The position numbers and the translations under genes were made by a program. 6,855 bases of DNA, taken from the NCBI GenBank assembly GCA_027083075.1, contig JALWQQ010000083.1, forward strand, positions 1-6,855, in the 5' to 3' direction. Every line of letters begins with the position of its first letter. The first letter of the stretch is position 1. Positions 1-5,517 of the stretch are shown one piece after another. The notes under the pieces are model-generated. The model was given only the letters and a program-made list of their open reading frames with translations, was not told the origin of the DNA and did no database searches. The DNA is from Campylobacteraceae bacterium (GTDB lineage: Bacteria; Campylobacterota; Campylobacteria; Campylobacterales; Sulfurovaceae).

Positions 1-1819
1 TGCGGCATCGGCGGCACTCTATCTTTCGTCCGTGCCGGTAGAGAAGACCTTGGCTGCCGTGCGCATCGGCAAGATCGACAATGAGACGGTACTGCAGCCT
101 ACGTTGTCGCAGCTTGGGGAGAGTAGTCTCGATCTTTTGGTGGTTGGTACGGAAGAGGATATCGTGATGATAGAGATGGCGACACGCGCCAAGGAGATCA
201 TCGATGATGTCGAGTATGATGTCACCGCTTCGGCGCTTGACCCCGTCGTTGCACCTGCGCCGCTTATTCTCGAGCATCAAAGTGCCTGCGAGATAGAGGA
301 GTCGGCGCTATTTGCACTGCTTGAGCAGGGACGCAATGCGACGCGAGAAGCCGCACATGGGTATCGCACGCTCTTTGCCGAGTATCGCAAGGATTCGATC
401 GACTATGAGGCGCAGATGATTGATGCGACGCTTGTTGAGACGATAGAGAGTCGTTTTGCGGAGAAGATCGCTTCGGCACTTAAAGCATTTGCAAAGTTGC
501 AGCGCCGCCATGCCCTAAGGGCTGCACGCGAGGAGATCGTTGCGGTACTCGAGGCGGAAGGCATGGAGCTTTCGCACGAGAGTTTTGAGGCGGCATTTGA
601 AGAGGCAAGGCGACGGATCGTGCGCAAGATGATTCTTGAAAACGCAGAGCGTGCCGATGGCAGAGGGCTTCGTGAGATTCGTCCGATAGAGATCGAAACC
701 AACCTTTTGCCTTCGGTGCACGGTTCCGCGCTCTTTACGCGTGGCGAAACACAGGTCTTGGCGACGGTAACACTCGGAGAAAAGAAGGATGCACAGATCT
801 TCGAACTGTTGACCGATACGCGGGCACAAAGCGAGCGTTTTATGGTGCACTACAACTTTCCCGGTTTTAGCGTCGGCGAGACTAAACCGATCGGTGCACC
901 AAGTAGGCGAGAGTTGGGGCATGGCAATCTTGCCAAACGCGCACTCGAGCCGGCAGTAGATAGCAAATTTGAAGGGGTGATACGGCTGGTTTCCGAGGTT
1001 CTGGAGAGCAACGGCTCCTCTTCGATGGCGACGGTTTGCGGCGGAACCTTGGCGCTGCGCTGTGCCGAGGTTGAGATGACCGATCTTGTAGCGGGGATCG
1101 CCATGGGGCTTGTGGTCGAGGGTGATCGTTATGCGATTTTGAGCGATATTATGGGACTTGAGGATCACGACGGCGATCTTGATTTTAAGGTTGCGGGTAC
1201 GCAGCACGGTATCACGGCGCTTCAGATGGATATCAAAACCGAGGGTATCGGCATCGATATCTTAAAAGAGGCGCTCATGCAAGCAAGAGAGGGGCGCCTG
1301 TATATCTTGGAAAAGATGCGAGAAGCCGAAGCGCAGATCACAAAGAGCGAAGCATTGCCGAGCGTGGAGCATTTTAGCGTCGATCCTGCAAAGATAGGCG
1401 AGATCATCGGTAGGGCGGGCGCGACGATACGTAGCATTATCGAGCGCTTTGACGTGACGGTCGATCTCGATAAAAAAGAGGGCAAGGTAAAGGTTGTCGG
1501 CAAAGATGATGCGGGGGTCAAGGCGGCGCGCGAAGAGATAGAGCAGATCGCCTCGAAGCCTACCGATAAGATACCGCAATATACGATCGGACAGCGTTAT
1601 GTCGGTAGGGTGAAGAAGATCGTCGATTTCGGTCTTTTTGTGCAGATGCCCGAAGGGGGCGACGCACTCTTGCACATCTCGAAGATCTCTAAAGAGCGCA
1701 TCGGCGATCTGCATGAGCGTTTTTGCGAGGGTGATGAGATCGAAGTGGTGGTCATCGGGCAAAGAGAGAATAAGATAGAGCTTGCGCTTCCCGAAACACT
1801 TGAAGATAGCGAGGCTTAA
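1..1819 (+). CDS. pnp: Polyribonucleotide nucleotidyltransferase (PNPase), 5'-truncated by the window edge
   Basis: PNPase degrades RNA 3'-to-5' with phosphate, releasing nucleoside diphosphates; it works as a cytoplasmic trimer in mRNA turnover. The frame is open from base 2 with no stop, so the gene starts upstream; about 605 residues are visible and roughly 110-130 are missing compared with the usual 700-740. Numbering from the GTG at 32: the end of the first RNase PH domain, the all-helical linker (about 85-200), then the second RNase PH domain opening with RADGR (207-211) and carrying GETQ (238-241), SRRELGHGNLA (291-301) and the catalytic D378, D384 and K386 in the SDIMGLEDHDGDLDFK stretch. 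A KH domain follows (about 447-507, GRAG loop 460-463), then an S1 domain (about 520-585). All catalytic residues are present, so the protein should be active. The GTG at 32 is internal: the residues before it match the family core. TAA ends it at 1817-1819. Confidence 0.97.
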   Translation, partial: AASAALYLSSVPVEKTLAAVRIGKIDNETVLQPTLSQLGESSLDLLVVGTEEDIVMIEMATRAKEIIDDVEYDVTASALDPVVAPAPLILEHQSACEIEESALFALLEQGRNATREAAHGYRTLFAEYRKDSIDYEAQMIDATLVETIESRFAEKIASALKAFAKLQRRHALRAAREEIVAVLEAEGMELSHESFEAAFEEARRRIVRKMILENAERADGRGLREIRPIEIETNLLPSVHGSALFTRGETQVLATVTLGEKKDAQIFELLTDTRAQSERFMVHYNFPGFSVGETKPIGAPSRRELGHGNLAKRALEPAVDSKFEGVIRLVSEVLESNGSSSMATVCGGTLALRCAEVEMTDLVAGIAMGLVVEGDRYAILSDIMGLEDHDGDLDFKVAGTQHGITALQMDIKTEGIGIDILKEALMQAREGRLYILEKMREAEAQITKSEALPSVEHFSVDPAKIGEIIGRAGATIRSIIERFDVTVDLDKKEGKVKVVGKDDAGVKAAREEIEQIASKPTDKIPQYTIGQRYVGRVKKIVDFGLFVQMPEGGDALLHISKISKERIGDLHERFCEGDEIEVVVIGQRENKIELALPETLEDSEA

Positions 1820-1831
1820 CCGATTTTACGC

Positions 1832-1837
1832 TACAAT
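1832..1837 (+). promoter_or_regulatory. Probable -10 element of the atpE promoter
   Basis: TACAAT preceded by GC (GCTACAAT) lies 13 bp after the pnp stop. It matches the GCTATAAT pattern of the other promoters in this window, and the AT step after it leads into a GC-rich start region. Transcription would begin near 1844, giving atpE a leader of about 137 nt. No clear -35 is seen, as is usual for this phylum. A second, weaker candidate is TAAAAT at 1953-1958, only 22 bp before the atpE start codon. Confidence 0.45.
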
Positions 1838-1867
1838 ATCGCCGCTTTAGAAAGTGATAAGTAGGGA

Positions 1868-1940
1868 AACCGGTTGCATTTATGTGCCGGTTGGCGGCAG
1901 CTTGTGCCGTTTACGCAAGCCGAACGGACTTTCGAAAGTC
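1868..1940 (+). repeat. Cluster of inverted repeats in the atpE leader
   Basis: Four stems can be drawn by eye. AACCGG (1868-1873) pairs with CCGGTT (1887-1892). CGGCA (1895-1899) pairs with TGCCG (1905-1909). GCTTGTG (1900-1906) pairs with CGCAAGC (1914-1920), with one G-U. GACTTTCGAAAGTC (1927-1940) is a perfect 14-nt palindrome. The second and third stems share bases and cannot form together; GCCG (1886-1889) can also pair with CGGC (1895-1898). None is followed by a run of T, so these are not standard terminators for pnp. It could be a folded 5' leader, an mRNA processing site or a protein-binding region; it matches no riboswitch family I recognise. Confidence 0.5.
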
Positions 1941-1980
1941 GTCAAAGAGACGTAAAATCATAACAGATGAAGGACACAAG

Positions 1981-2286
1981 ATGAAAAAGTTTTTTCTTCT
2001 TTTCTTGGCTATGGGTGCTTTTGCGTTTGCAGGCGAAGGTGATCCTATGATCCAGGCATACTCTGTTGTTGCCGCAGGTATCGGTCTCGGTCTTGCGGCA
2101 CTTGGTGGTGCGATCGGTATGGGTCATACGGCAGCCGCTACGATCGCCGGTACGGCGAGAAATCCGGGTCTTGGCGGTAAGTTGATGACTACGATGTTTA
2201 TCGCTCTTGCGATGATCGAAGCGCAGGTTATCTACACCTTGGTTATCGCTTTGATCGCACTCTACGCAAACCCCTTCCTCGGGTAA
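1981..2286 (+). CDS. atpE: ATP synthase F0 subunit c
   Basis: This is the membrane rotor subunit of F1Fo ATP synthase; a ring of copies carries ions across the inner membrane. The protein has 101 residues. It begins with a hydrophobic, signal-like stretch (MKKFFLLFLAMGAFAFAG), followed by the two helices of the c hairpin: a glycine-rich helix (about 27-58), the polar loop RNPG (60-63) and a second helix with the ion-binding carboxylate E80 in IALAMIEAQ. By my alignment with the Na+-type Ilyobacter c subunit, the Q32 and S66 sodium ligands correspond to M47 and A81, which points to protons. The start is set by AAGGA at 1970-1974 and by family length; an in-frame extension back to 1882 lacks a ribosome site. 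atpE sits alone, away from other atp genes. As I recall, atpE also lies beside pnp in Helicobacter pylori. Confidence 0.97.
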   Translation: MKKFFLLFLAMGAFAFAGEGDPMIQAYSVVAAGIGLGLAALGGAIGMGHTAAATIAGTARNPGLGGKLMTTMFIALAMIEAQVIYTLVIALIALYANPFLG

Positions 2287-2299
2287 GCGTTCTTTAAGA

Positions 2300-2331
2300 T
2301 TGTGGCGGTATACTTCCGCTACAACTTCTAT
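2300..2331 (+). terminator. Hairpin after atpE, possible terminator or tRNA processing signal
   Basis: TTGTGGCGG (2300-2308) pairs with CCGCTACAA (2316-2324), a 9-bp stem with one G-U and a 7-nt loop. It is followed by CTTCTAT, a poor but pyrimidine-rich tail. It lies 13 bp after the atpE stop and 11 bp before the tRNA. The weak tail makes full termination uncertain. Readthrough followed by RNase processing of a joint atpE-tRNA transcript is equally possible. Confidence 0.45.
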
Positions 2332-2335
2332 CCAC

Positions 2336-2422
2336 GCGTCAGTGGTGGAATCGGTAGACACGCCATCTTGAGGGGGTGGTGGGCGTATGCCCGTGGAGGT
2401 TCAAGTCCTCTCTGACGCACCA
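2336..2422 (+). tRNA. tRNA-Leu (anticodon GAG), CCA encoded
   Basis: This is a complete 87-nt class II tRNA. The acceptor GCGTCAG (2336-2342) pairs fully with CTGACGC (2412-2418), followed by A73 and an encoded CCA (2420-2422). The D stem is GTG/CAC (2345-2347, 2359-2361) with the G18-G19 pair at 2353-2354. The anticodon stem CCATC/GGTGG (2363-2367, 2375-2379) holds the loop TTGAGGG, giving anticodon GAG at 2370-2372, which reads CUC and CUU leucine codons. The long variable arm GGGC-GTAT-GCCC (2381-2392) is as expected for tRNA-Leu. The T stem GGAGG/CCTCT encloses TTCAAGT. Two weak -10 candidates, TATACT (2309-2314) and TACAAC (2320-2325), lie upstream within the preceding hairpin. No terminator is evident between it and the HU promoter. 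Confidence 0.97.
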
Positions 2423-2503
2423 CAAAGCAGCAAAAAGCTACGAAAATTCCCAACTTTAGCCATCTTCACTTGCCATTTATGATATTTTAAGAGTGAGTTG
2501 TGC

Positions 2504-2509
2504 TATAAT
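2504..2509 (+). promoter_or_regulatory. -10 element of the HU gene promoter (extended TGnTATAAT)
   Basis: A perfect TATAAT with TG one base upstream (TGCTATAAT, 2501-2509) lies 30 bp before the HU start codon. Transcription would start near 2516. The upstream DNA is AT-rich without a recognisable -35, consistent with campylobacterial promoters. Confidence 0.8.
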
Positions 2510-2539
2510 ATCCGCATCTTAACCAGAAAGGAAGAATGA

Positions 2540-2821
2540 ATGACAAAAGCAGAGTTCGTCGAATTGGTGCAAAAAACGGGAGGGTTTGAGAGCAAAGCGG
2601 CAGCCGAAAGAGCCGTAAAAGCGTTCGTTGATTCGGTAACCGAAGCACTCAAAAAGAAAGAGTCCGTATCTTTGGTAGGGTTCGGTACTTTTACGACGGT
2701 TGAAGTTCCTAAAAAAGAGGGTAAAGTGCCCGGAACAAACAAAACCTATGTAAAGCCTGCGCACACCGCTCCGAAATTTAAATTCGGTAAAACCATTAAA
2801 GAGGCGGTCGCTAACGCTTAA
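2540..2821 (+). CDS. hup: HU-family nucleoid DNA-binding protein
   Basis: This is a histone-like protein that binds and bends DNA as a dimer and compacts the nucleoid. At 93 residues it has the family length. Two N-terminal helices (about 3-38, starting MTKAEFVELV) form the dimer base, followed by the signature VGFGTF (46-51), the beta arms (about 52-76) and the C-terminal FKFGKTIKEAV (80-90). The arm is not of the classic RNPQTG type: it reads KVPGTNKTY (62-70), with a proline that may serve as the intercalating residue. AAGGAAG (2528-2534) is well placed for the ATG at 2540; the ATG at 2536 is out of frame. The gene is monocistronic between its own promoter and terminator. Only one HU gene is visible, so whether it acts as homodimer or heterodimer cannot be told. 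Confidence 0.95.
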   Translation: MTKAEFVELVQKTGGFESKAAAERAVKAFVDSVTEALKKKESVSLVGFGTFTTVEVPKKEGKVPGTNKTYVKPAHTAPKFKFGKTIKEAVANA

Positions 2822-2832
2822 GCGATCGCTTT

Positions 2833-2864
2833 ATCGTCCTTTTTTGGACGATCTTCTCTTTTTT
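2833..2864 (+). terminator. Intrinsic terminator of the HU gene
   Basis: ATCGTCC (2833-2839) and GGACGAT (2846-2852) form a perfect 7-bp stem with a TTTTTT loop. The tail CTTCTCTTTTTT runs to 2864. It works in the plus direction only: the minus strand has no T-rich tail beyond the stem, so dnaJ would need another way to stop. A GCGATCGC palindrome (2822-2829) lies just before it. Confidence 0.8.
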
Positions 2865-2886
2865 CAGTCTTTCACTTATTTTGCCC

Positions 2887-4011
2887 CTACGATTTACTTT
2901 TATGTGCAAACCACTCTTTGATACGCTTAAAGGTCGATTCGAATTTACTTTGGTGCGGACGACTCTCGAGACCGAAGCTCTCTTGCAGTTGTCGTAGTAA
3001 CTCTTTTTGTTCGCCATCGAGCTTTTTCGGATAGACGATCTTGACTTGTGCGATCAGTCTACCTTTGCGACCGGTATGGACATCGGGTACACCTTCGTTC
3101 TCAAAGATGAACTGCGCCTTATCTTGCGTACCTTGCGGCAAAGAGAGTGTCAGTTCGCCTTCGAGCGAAGGAATCGTAATCTCCTCGCCGAGAATCGCTT
3201 GCGTAAAGAAGACCGGTACTTCAACGTAAAGGTCGTTCCCGTGACGGATAAAGTGCTCATCCTCTTCGACGATAAAGTGCACATAGAGATCGCCTCTTCT
3301 GCCATTTACAAGTCGGTTGCCTTTGCCTTGCACGCGCAGGCGATTGCCCGTATCGACACCCGCGGGTATCTCTATCTCTATCTCTTCTCTCTCTTCAAGG
3401 TAGCCTTTGCCGTGACAGTCGCTGCACTTCTTGACGATGCGGCGCCCTTCGCCGTGACACTTAGGGCAGCTTTGGGCAAACTGCACAAAGCCTTGGCGCA
3501 TCACCACCTGACCGTGTCCGCCGCAGTAGTCGCAGGTTTCGCTTTTGCCTCCTTCGCCGTGACAGCTTTCGCAAGCATATTTATAGCGGATATCGAAACG
3601 CTTTGTCGTGCCGAAGACCGCCTCGGGGAAGCTAAGTTGCAACTCTACTTCGATATCTCTAGCGTAGCGTCCCGCCGTTTCGCTACGCCCGCTACGCGTT
3701 CCGAAGGGGTTGCCGCCGAACATCGAGTTGAAGATGTCCATGATATCGTCCATCGTCGTATGTGAAAAGCCCCCGCTTTGCCCCTCGAGACCCGCCTTGC
3801 CGTAGCGATCGTAGAGTGCGCGCTTTTCATCGTCGCTCAAAACCGCATAGGCCTCGTTGATACGCTTAAACATCTCTTCGGCATCGGGATCGTCGGGATT
3901 GTGGTCGGGGTGATACTTGAGCGCGAGTTTGCGATAGGCCTTTTTGATCTCCGCTCCCGTAGCATCACGTGAGATTTGTAGTACCTCGTAGTAGTCGAAT
4001 TCCTCTTGCAT
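2887..4011 (-). CDS. dnaJ: Chaperone protein DnaJ (type I Hsp40)
   Basis: DnaJ is a cytoplasmic co-chaperone that delivers unfolded proteins to DnaK and stimulates its ATPase. The 374-residue protein has the full class A layout. The J domain (about 5-72) has HPD at 34-36. A short G/F region (about 73-105) carries the DIF motif (92-94). The zinc domain holds four CxxCxGxG repeats, with cysteines at 147/150, 160/163, 182/185 and 196/199. Two beta-sandwich substrate domains and a dimerisation tail follow. The linker between zinc repeats one and two is four residues shorter than I recall for E. coli. The ATG at 4011 has GGAAGG (plus-strand 4019-4024) as its ribosome site. hrcA, grpE and dnaK are not in the window, so dnaJ is a single gene here. 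No minus-strand terminator is seen after its TAG. Confidence 0.97.
   Translation of the reverse strand: MQEEFDYYEVLQISRDATGAEIKKAYRKLALKYHPDHNPDDPDAEEMFKRINEAYAVLSDDEKRALYDRYGKAGLEGQSGGFSHTTMDDIMDIFNSMFGGNPFGTRSGRSETAGRYARDIEVELQLSFPEAVFGTTKRFDIRYKYACESCHGEGGKSETCDYCGGHGQVVMRQGFVQFAQSCPKCHGEGRRIVKKCSDCHGKGYLEEREEIEIEIPAGVDTGNRLRVQGKGNRLVNGRRGDLYVHFIVEEDEHFIRHGNDLYVEVPVFFTQAILGEEITIPSLEGELTLSLPQGTQDKAQFIFENEGVPDVHTGRKGRLIAQVKIVYPKKLDGEQKELLRQLQESFGLESRPHQSKFESTFKRIKEWFAHKSKS
3662..3698 (-). repeat. GC-rich inverted and direct repeat inside dnaJ
   Basis: GCGTAGCG (3662-3669) and CGCTACGC (3681-3688) are perfect reverse complements, 11 nt apart, and a second copy GCTACGCG follows at 3691-3698. 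On the coding strand this also reads as CGTAGCG repeated with a 10-bp period, encoding the RSGRS stretch between the G/F region and the zinc domain (residues about 106-118). The dnaJ mRNA could form an 8-bp hairpin here. It may simply reflect local duplication in a flexible linker. Confidence 0.5.
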
Positions 4012-4042
4012 CCCTTTGCCTTCCGCTTAATATTTTTGCGCA

Positions 4043-4048
4043 ATTTTA
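4043..4048 (-). promoter_or_regulatory. Probable -10 element of the dnaJ promoter
   Basis: Read on the minus strand this is TAAAAT within TGGTAAAATTGCGC, 31 bp before the dnaJ start codon. The -35 position would fall on the TATAAT of the divergent operon. No CIRCE (HrcA) or HspR-type inverted repeat is visible, so heat-shock control by those repressors is not supported here. Confidence 0.55.
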
Positions 4049-4063
4049 CCATAAATATTTAGC

Positions 4064-4069
4064 TATAAT
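4064..4069 (+). promoter_or_regulatory. -10 element of the Dabb-recR operon promoter
   Basis: A perfect TATAAT (GCTATAATGC context) lies 27 bp before the Dabb ATG. Together with the dnaJ -10 on the other strand it flanks the palindrome TAAATATTTA (4052-4061). The two promoters fire away from each other with overlapping -35 zones, so the polymerases may compete. Confidence 0.75.
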
Positions 4070-4096
4070 GCGGGTATTCGAAAGAAGGAAACAGTG

Positions 4097-4396
4097 ATGG
4101 TGGTACATATCGTTTTTTTTAAGTTCAAGCCCGAAAATAGACAGGCGAATATGATCGAAGCCAAACGTAAGTTAGAGCAACTCCTCGGCAGTGTACCGAC
4201 GCTGCAAAGTATCGATGTGGGCATCAATTTCGCAGAGGAGGAGCGTGCGATGGATATGAGCATCGTCACGACATTTTCAAGCAAAGAGGCGCTTGAGGCC
4301 TACGCTGTTCATCCCGAGCACTTGAAGGTGGTTGCATTCATCAAAGAGGTTTGCGAATACACCAAGGTGGTCGATTACGAAAGGGCGGATGCGTGA
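4097..4396 (+). CDS. Dabb (stress-responsive alpha/beta barrel) domain protein
   Basis: This is a small cytoplasmic protein of the dimeric ferredoxin-like alpha/beta barrel group. Its biochemical role is unknown; the 'stress-responsive' name comes from a plant relative. The 99 residues are essentially one domain. The first strand MVVHIVFFKFK (1-11) carries the typical H4. The central strands are SIDVGINF (38-45) and MSIVTTF (54-60), then AYAVHPEHLKVV (69-80) and the closing strand KVVDYE (90-95). I chose the ATG at 4097 because it matches the family start and lies 7 bp from AAGGA (4085-4089). The GTG at 4094 is only 4 bp away and would add one Met. The stop overlaps the recR start (GTGA), so the two are translated together. 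A link to repair is not shown by the sequence. Confidence 0.9.
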   Translation: MVVHIVFFKFKPENRQANMIEAKRKLEQLLGSVPTLQSIDVGINFAEEERAMDMSIVTTFSSKEALEAYAVHPEHLKVVAFIKEVCEYTKVVDYERADA

Positions 4397-4962
4397 AGCG
4401 TTACAAGATAGAGGCGTTTGAGCGTTTGGTTGACGCCTTTAGTGCCTTTCCGAGCATCGGGCTCAAAAGCGCGCAGCGCTTGGCATACTTTGCGGTGATG
4501 GAAGAGAGCTATGCCGCCGTTAAATTGGCGCATGCACTGGAGGCGGCGGTCGGTTCGGTACGTCGTTGTGCACGCTGTCACAATATGAGCGAGGATGAGC
4601 TTTGTGCTATCTGTTGTGACGAGAGTCGGGATAGACGTAAGCTCTGTATGGTGCAAAGCGCCAAAGATATCCTCTACATCGAAGAGAGCGGACGCTTCGA
4701 CGGACGCTATTATGTCTTGGAGAGGATCGAGGATATGGACGAGGCGCACCTCTTTGCGGCGGTCGAAGGAGTCGAGGAGGTCATCTTTGCCTTTCCGCCC
4801 TCTTTGGCGACAGAGACAATGATGCTTTATATCGAAGAGAAGCTCAAGGACAAGGCGCTAAAGTTTAGCAAGATCGCACAGGGGGTACCAACGGGTGTGG
4901 CGCTTGAAAATATCGACACCCTCTCGCTGGCACGCGCGATAGAGGATCGCGTGGAAGTATAG
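4393..4962 (+). CDS. recR: Recombination mediator protein RecR
   Basis: RecR helps load RecA on gapped single-stranded DNA, with RecO (and RecF where present), during recombinational repair. The 189-residue protein has a helix-hairpin-helix region (FPSIGLKSAQRLAYF, 19-33), a C4 zinc finger with C59, C62, C71 and C74, a Toprim domain (about 82-160) and the C-terminal QGVPTGVALENIDTLSLARAI (163-183). The Toprim domain is shorter than in E. coli: the LDGI-type loop is missing. As I recall, the same holds for Campylobacter RecR. Residue 88 is Gln where most relatives have Glu. The start is GTG at 4393, which overlaps the Dabb stop and gives the family's N-terminus; an upstream ATG at 4351 would add 14 residues read from inside the Dabb gene. 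AAAGGG (4380-4385) is a plausible ribosome site. Confidence 0.96.
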   Translation: MKRYKIEAFERLVDAFSAFPSIGLKSAQRLAYFAVMEESYAAVKLAHALEAAVGSVRRCARCHNMSEDELCAICCDESRDRRKLCMVQSAKDILYIEESGRFDGRYYVLERIEDMDEAHLFAAVEGVEEVIFAFPPSLATETMMLYIEEKLKDKALKFSKIAQGVPTGVALENIDTLSLARAIEDRVEV

Positions 4963-4996
4963 CTATTATTTTTTAGTAGCGTTTTGTTTGGGTTTT
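4962..4996 (+). terminator. Possible recR terminator inside the 3' end of the DUF2059 gene
   Basis: GCTATTA (4962-4968) pairs with TAGTAGC (4974-4980) through 7 bp, including one T-G, around a T5 loop, and is followed by the T-rich stretch GTTTTGTTTGGGTTTT. The stem is AT-rich, so it may be weak. It contains the last base of the recR stop and the whole DUF2059 stop. Confidence 0.4.
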
Positions 4997-5481
4997 CCCG
5001 TGTGAGGATTGAGCGTTTTGAGCTTTTCATCAAGCATCTTTTTGAGCTCTTGCATATGCCCTGCTAATTTGCTTTGACCTATCTTAGCGCTTTCTGCCGC
5101 CAACGTCGGTGTCAATGAGATATATTTTTGTCCTGTCTTGGAAGCGAAAAATTGCTGCATTTGCGCTAACTCCTCTTTGCTGTAGTGGGTTGCATAGAGT
5201 CTTGCGATATCCTCTTTGATCGCATCCCACCCCATATATTTTTCAAAGAACTTTTCGATGGTGTCGCGCACGGGTATTAGTACTTGCGGCGCTTGCGCTA
5301 CCTGCATATCGGTGATCTGCTTGGTCATACGCTTGTAGCTGTCGGCCATATGCATTGTCTCGAGAAGTTTGTAGGCGGCTACCATTTTCGGATCGCTTGG
5401 CTTGAGCTTTGGCGCCTCCGCATGCAATGTACCGAGTGCCAAGATGCCGGCAAGTAGTATCGTTTGAGTAAAGCGTTTCAT
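4966..5481 (-). CDS. Secreted DUF2059 domain protein
   Basis: The product is a probable periplasmic protein of unknown function. The 171-residue protein begins with a clear signal peptide: basic MKR, a hydrophobic core (TILLAGILALGTL) and a likely cut after A21 (LHA-EAP). The mature part is mostly helical. The family pattern is seen in YMGWDAIKEDIARLYATHYSKEELAQM (82-108) followed by QFFASKTGQKYISLTPTLAAES (110-131), the usual 'W...L..Y...F(S/T)xEEL..M..FF.S..GQK' signature. The C-terminus is lysine-rich. AAAGGG (plus-strand 5487-5492) lies 5 bp before the ATG, and a TATAAT promoter lies just upstream. It is transcribed alone and meets recR tail-to-tail with 3 bp between stops. No lipobox cysteine and no transmembrane helix beyond the signal are seen. 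Confidence 0.88.
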   Translation of the reverse strand: MKRFTQTILLAGILALGTLHAEAPKLKPSDPKMVAAYKLLETMHMADSYKRMTKQITDMQVAQAPQVLIPVRDTIEKFFEKYMGWDAIKEDIARLYATHYSKEELAQMQQFFASKTGQKYISLTPTLAAESAKIGQSKLAGHMQELKKMLDEKLKTLNPHTGKPKQNATKK

Positions 5482-5505
5482 CTTATCCCTTTCTTTTTTG
5501 GATCT

Positions 5506-5511
5506 ATTATA
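5506..5511 (-). promoter_or_regulatory. -10 element of the DUF2059 gene promoter
   Basis: On the minus strand this reads GGCTATAATAG, a perfect TATAAT, 24 bp before the start codon. The near-palindrome TGACTTAGTCA (5519-5529) sits in the spacer just upstream, where a bound regulator could block the promoter. Confidence 0.75.
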
Positions 5512-5517
5512 GCCGAG

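Noticed and set aside
1..31. GTG at 32 as the true start of pnp
   Set aside because: The frame is open to the window edge and the preceding residues (AASAALYLSS) match the PNPase core, so the gene simply runs off the edge.
515..1207. A 230-codon open frame on the minus strand within pnp
   Set aside because: It is a shadow of pnp: the plus-strand frame carries the RNase PH catalytic residues, and the antisense product has no recognisable features.
1882..1980. In-frame 33-residue N-terminal extension of atpE, or a leader peptide, from the ATG at 1882
   Set aside because: No ribosome site precedes it, it would bury the signal-like start of AtpE, and its bases form the inverted repeats. AAGGA at 1970-1974 clearly serves the ATG at 1981.
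2423..2503. Terminator or small RNA between tRNA-Leu and the HU promoter
   Set aside because: Only very short stems such as AGC-AAAAA-GCT can be drawn, with no T-run at the right place. I see nothing convincing in this stretch apart from AT-rich promoter DNA.
2822..2829. GCGATCGC palindrome as a special repeat or restriction-related site
   Set aside because: It is a single copy at an intergenic edge in DNA generally rich in GATCG; one occurrence supports no claim.
3007..3765. A 252-codon open frame on the plus strand, antisense to dnaJ
   Set aside because: It lies wholly opposite a certain dnaJ with all its motifs, has no ribosome site of note, and its translation resembles no protein. It is a by-product of codon bias in dnaJ.
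4351..4392. Upstream ATG for recR at 4351
   Set aside because: The added residues come from out-of-frame reading of the Dabb gene and do not fit RecR N-termini. The GTG at 4393 gives the normal start and a GTGA overlap.
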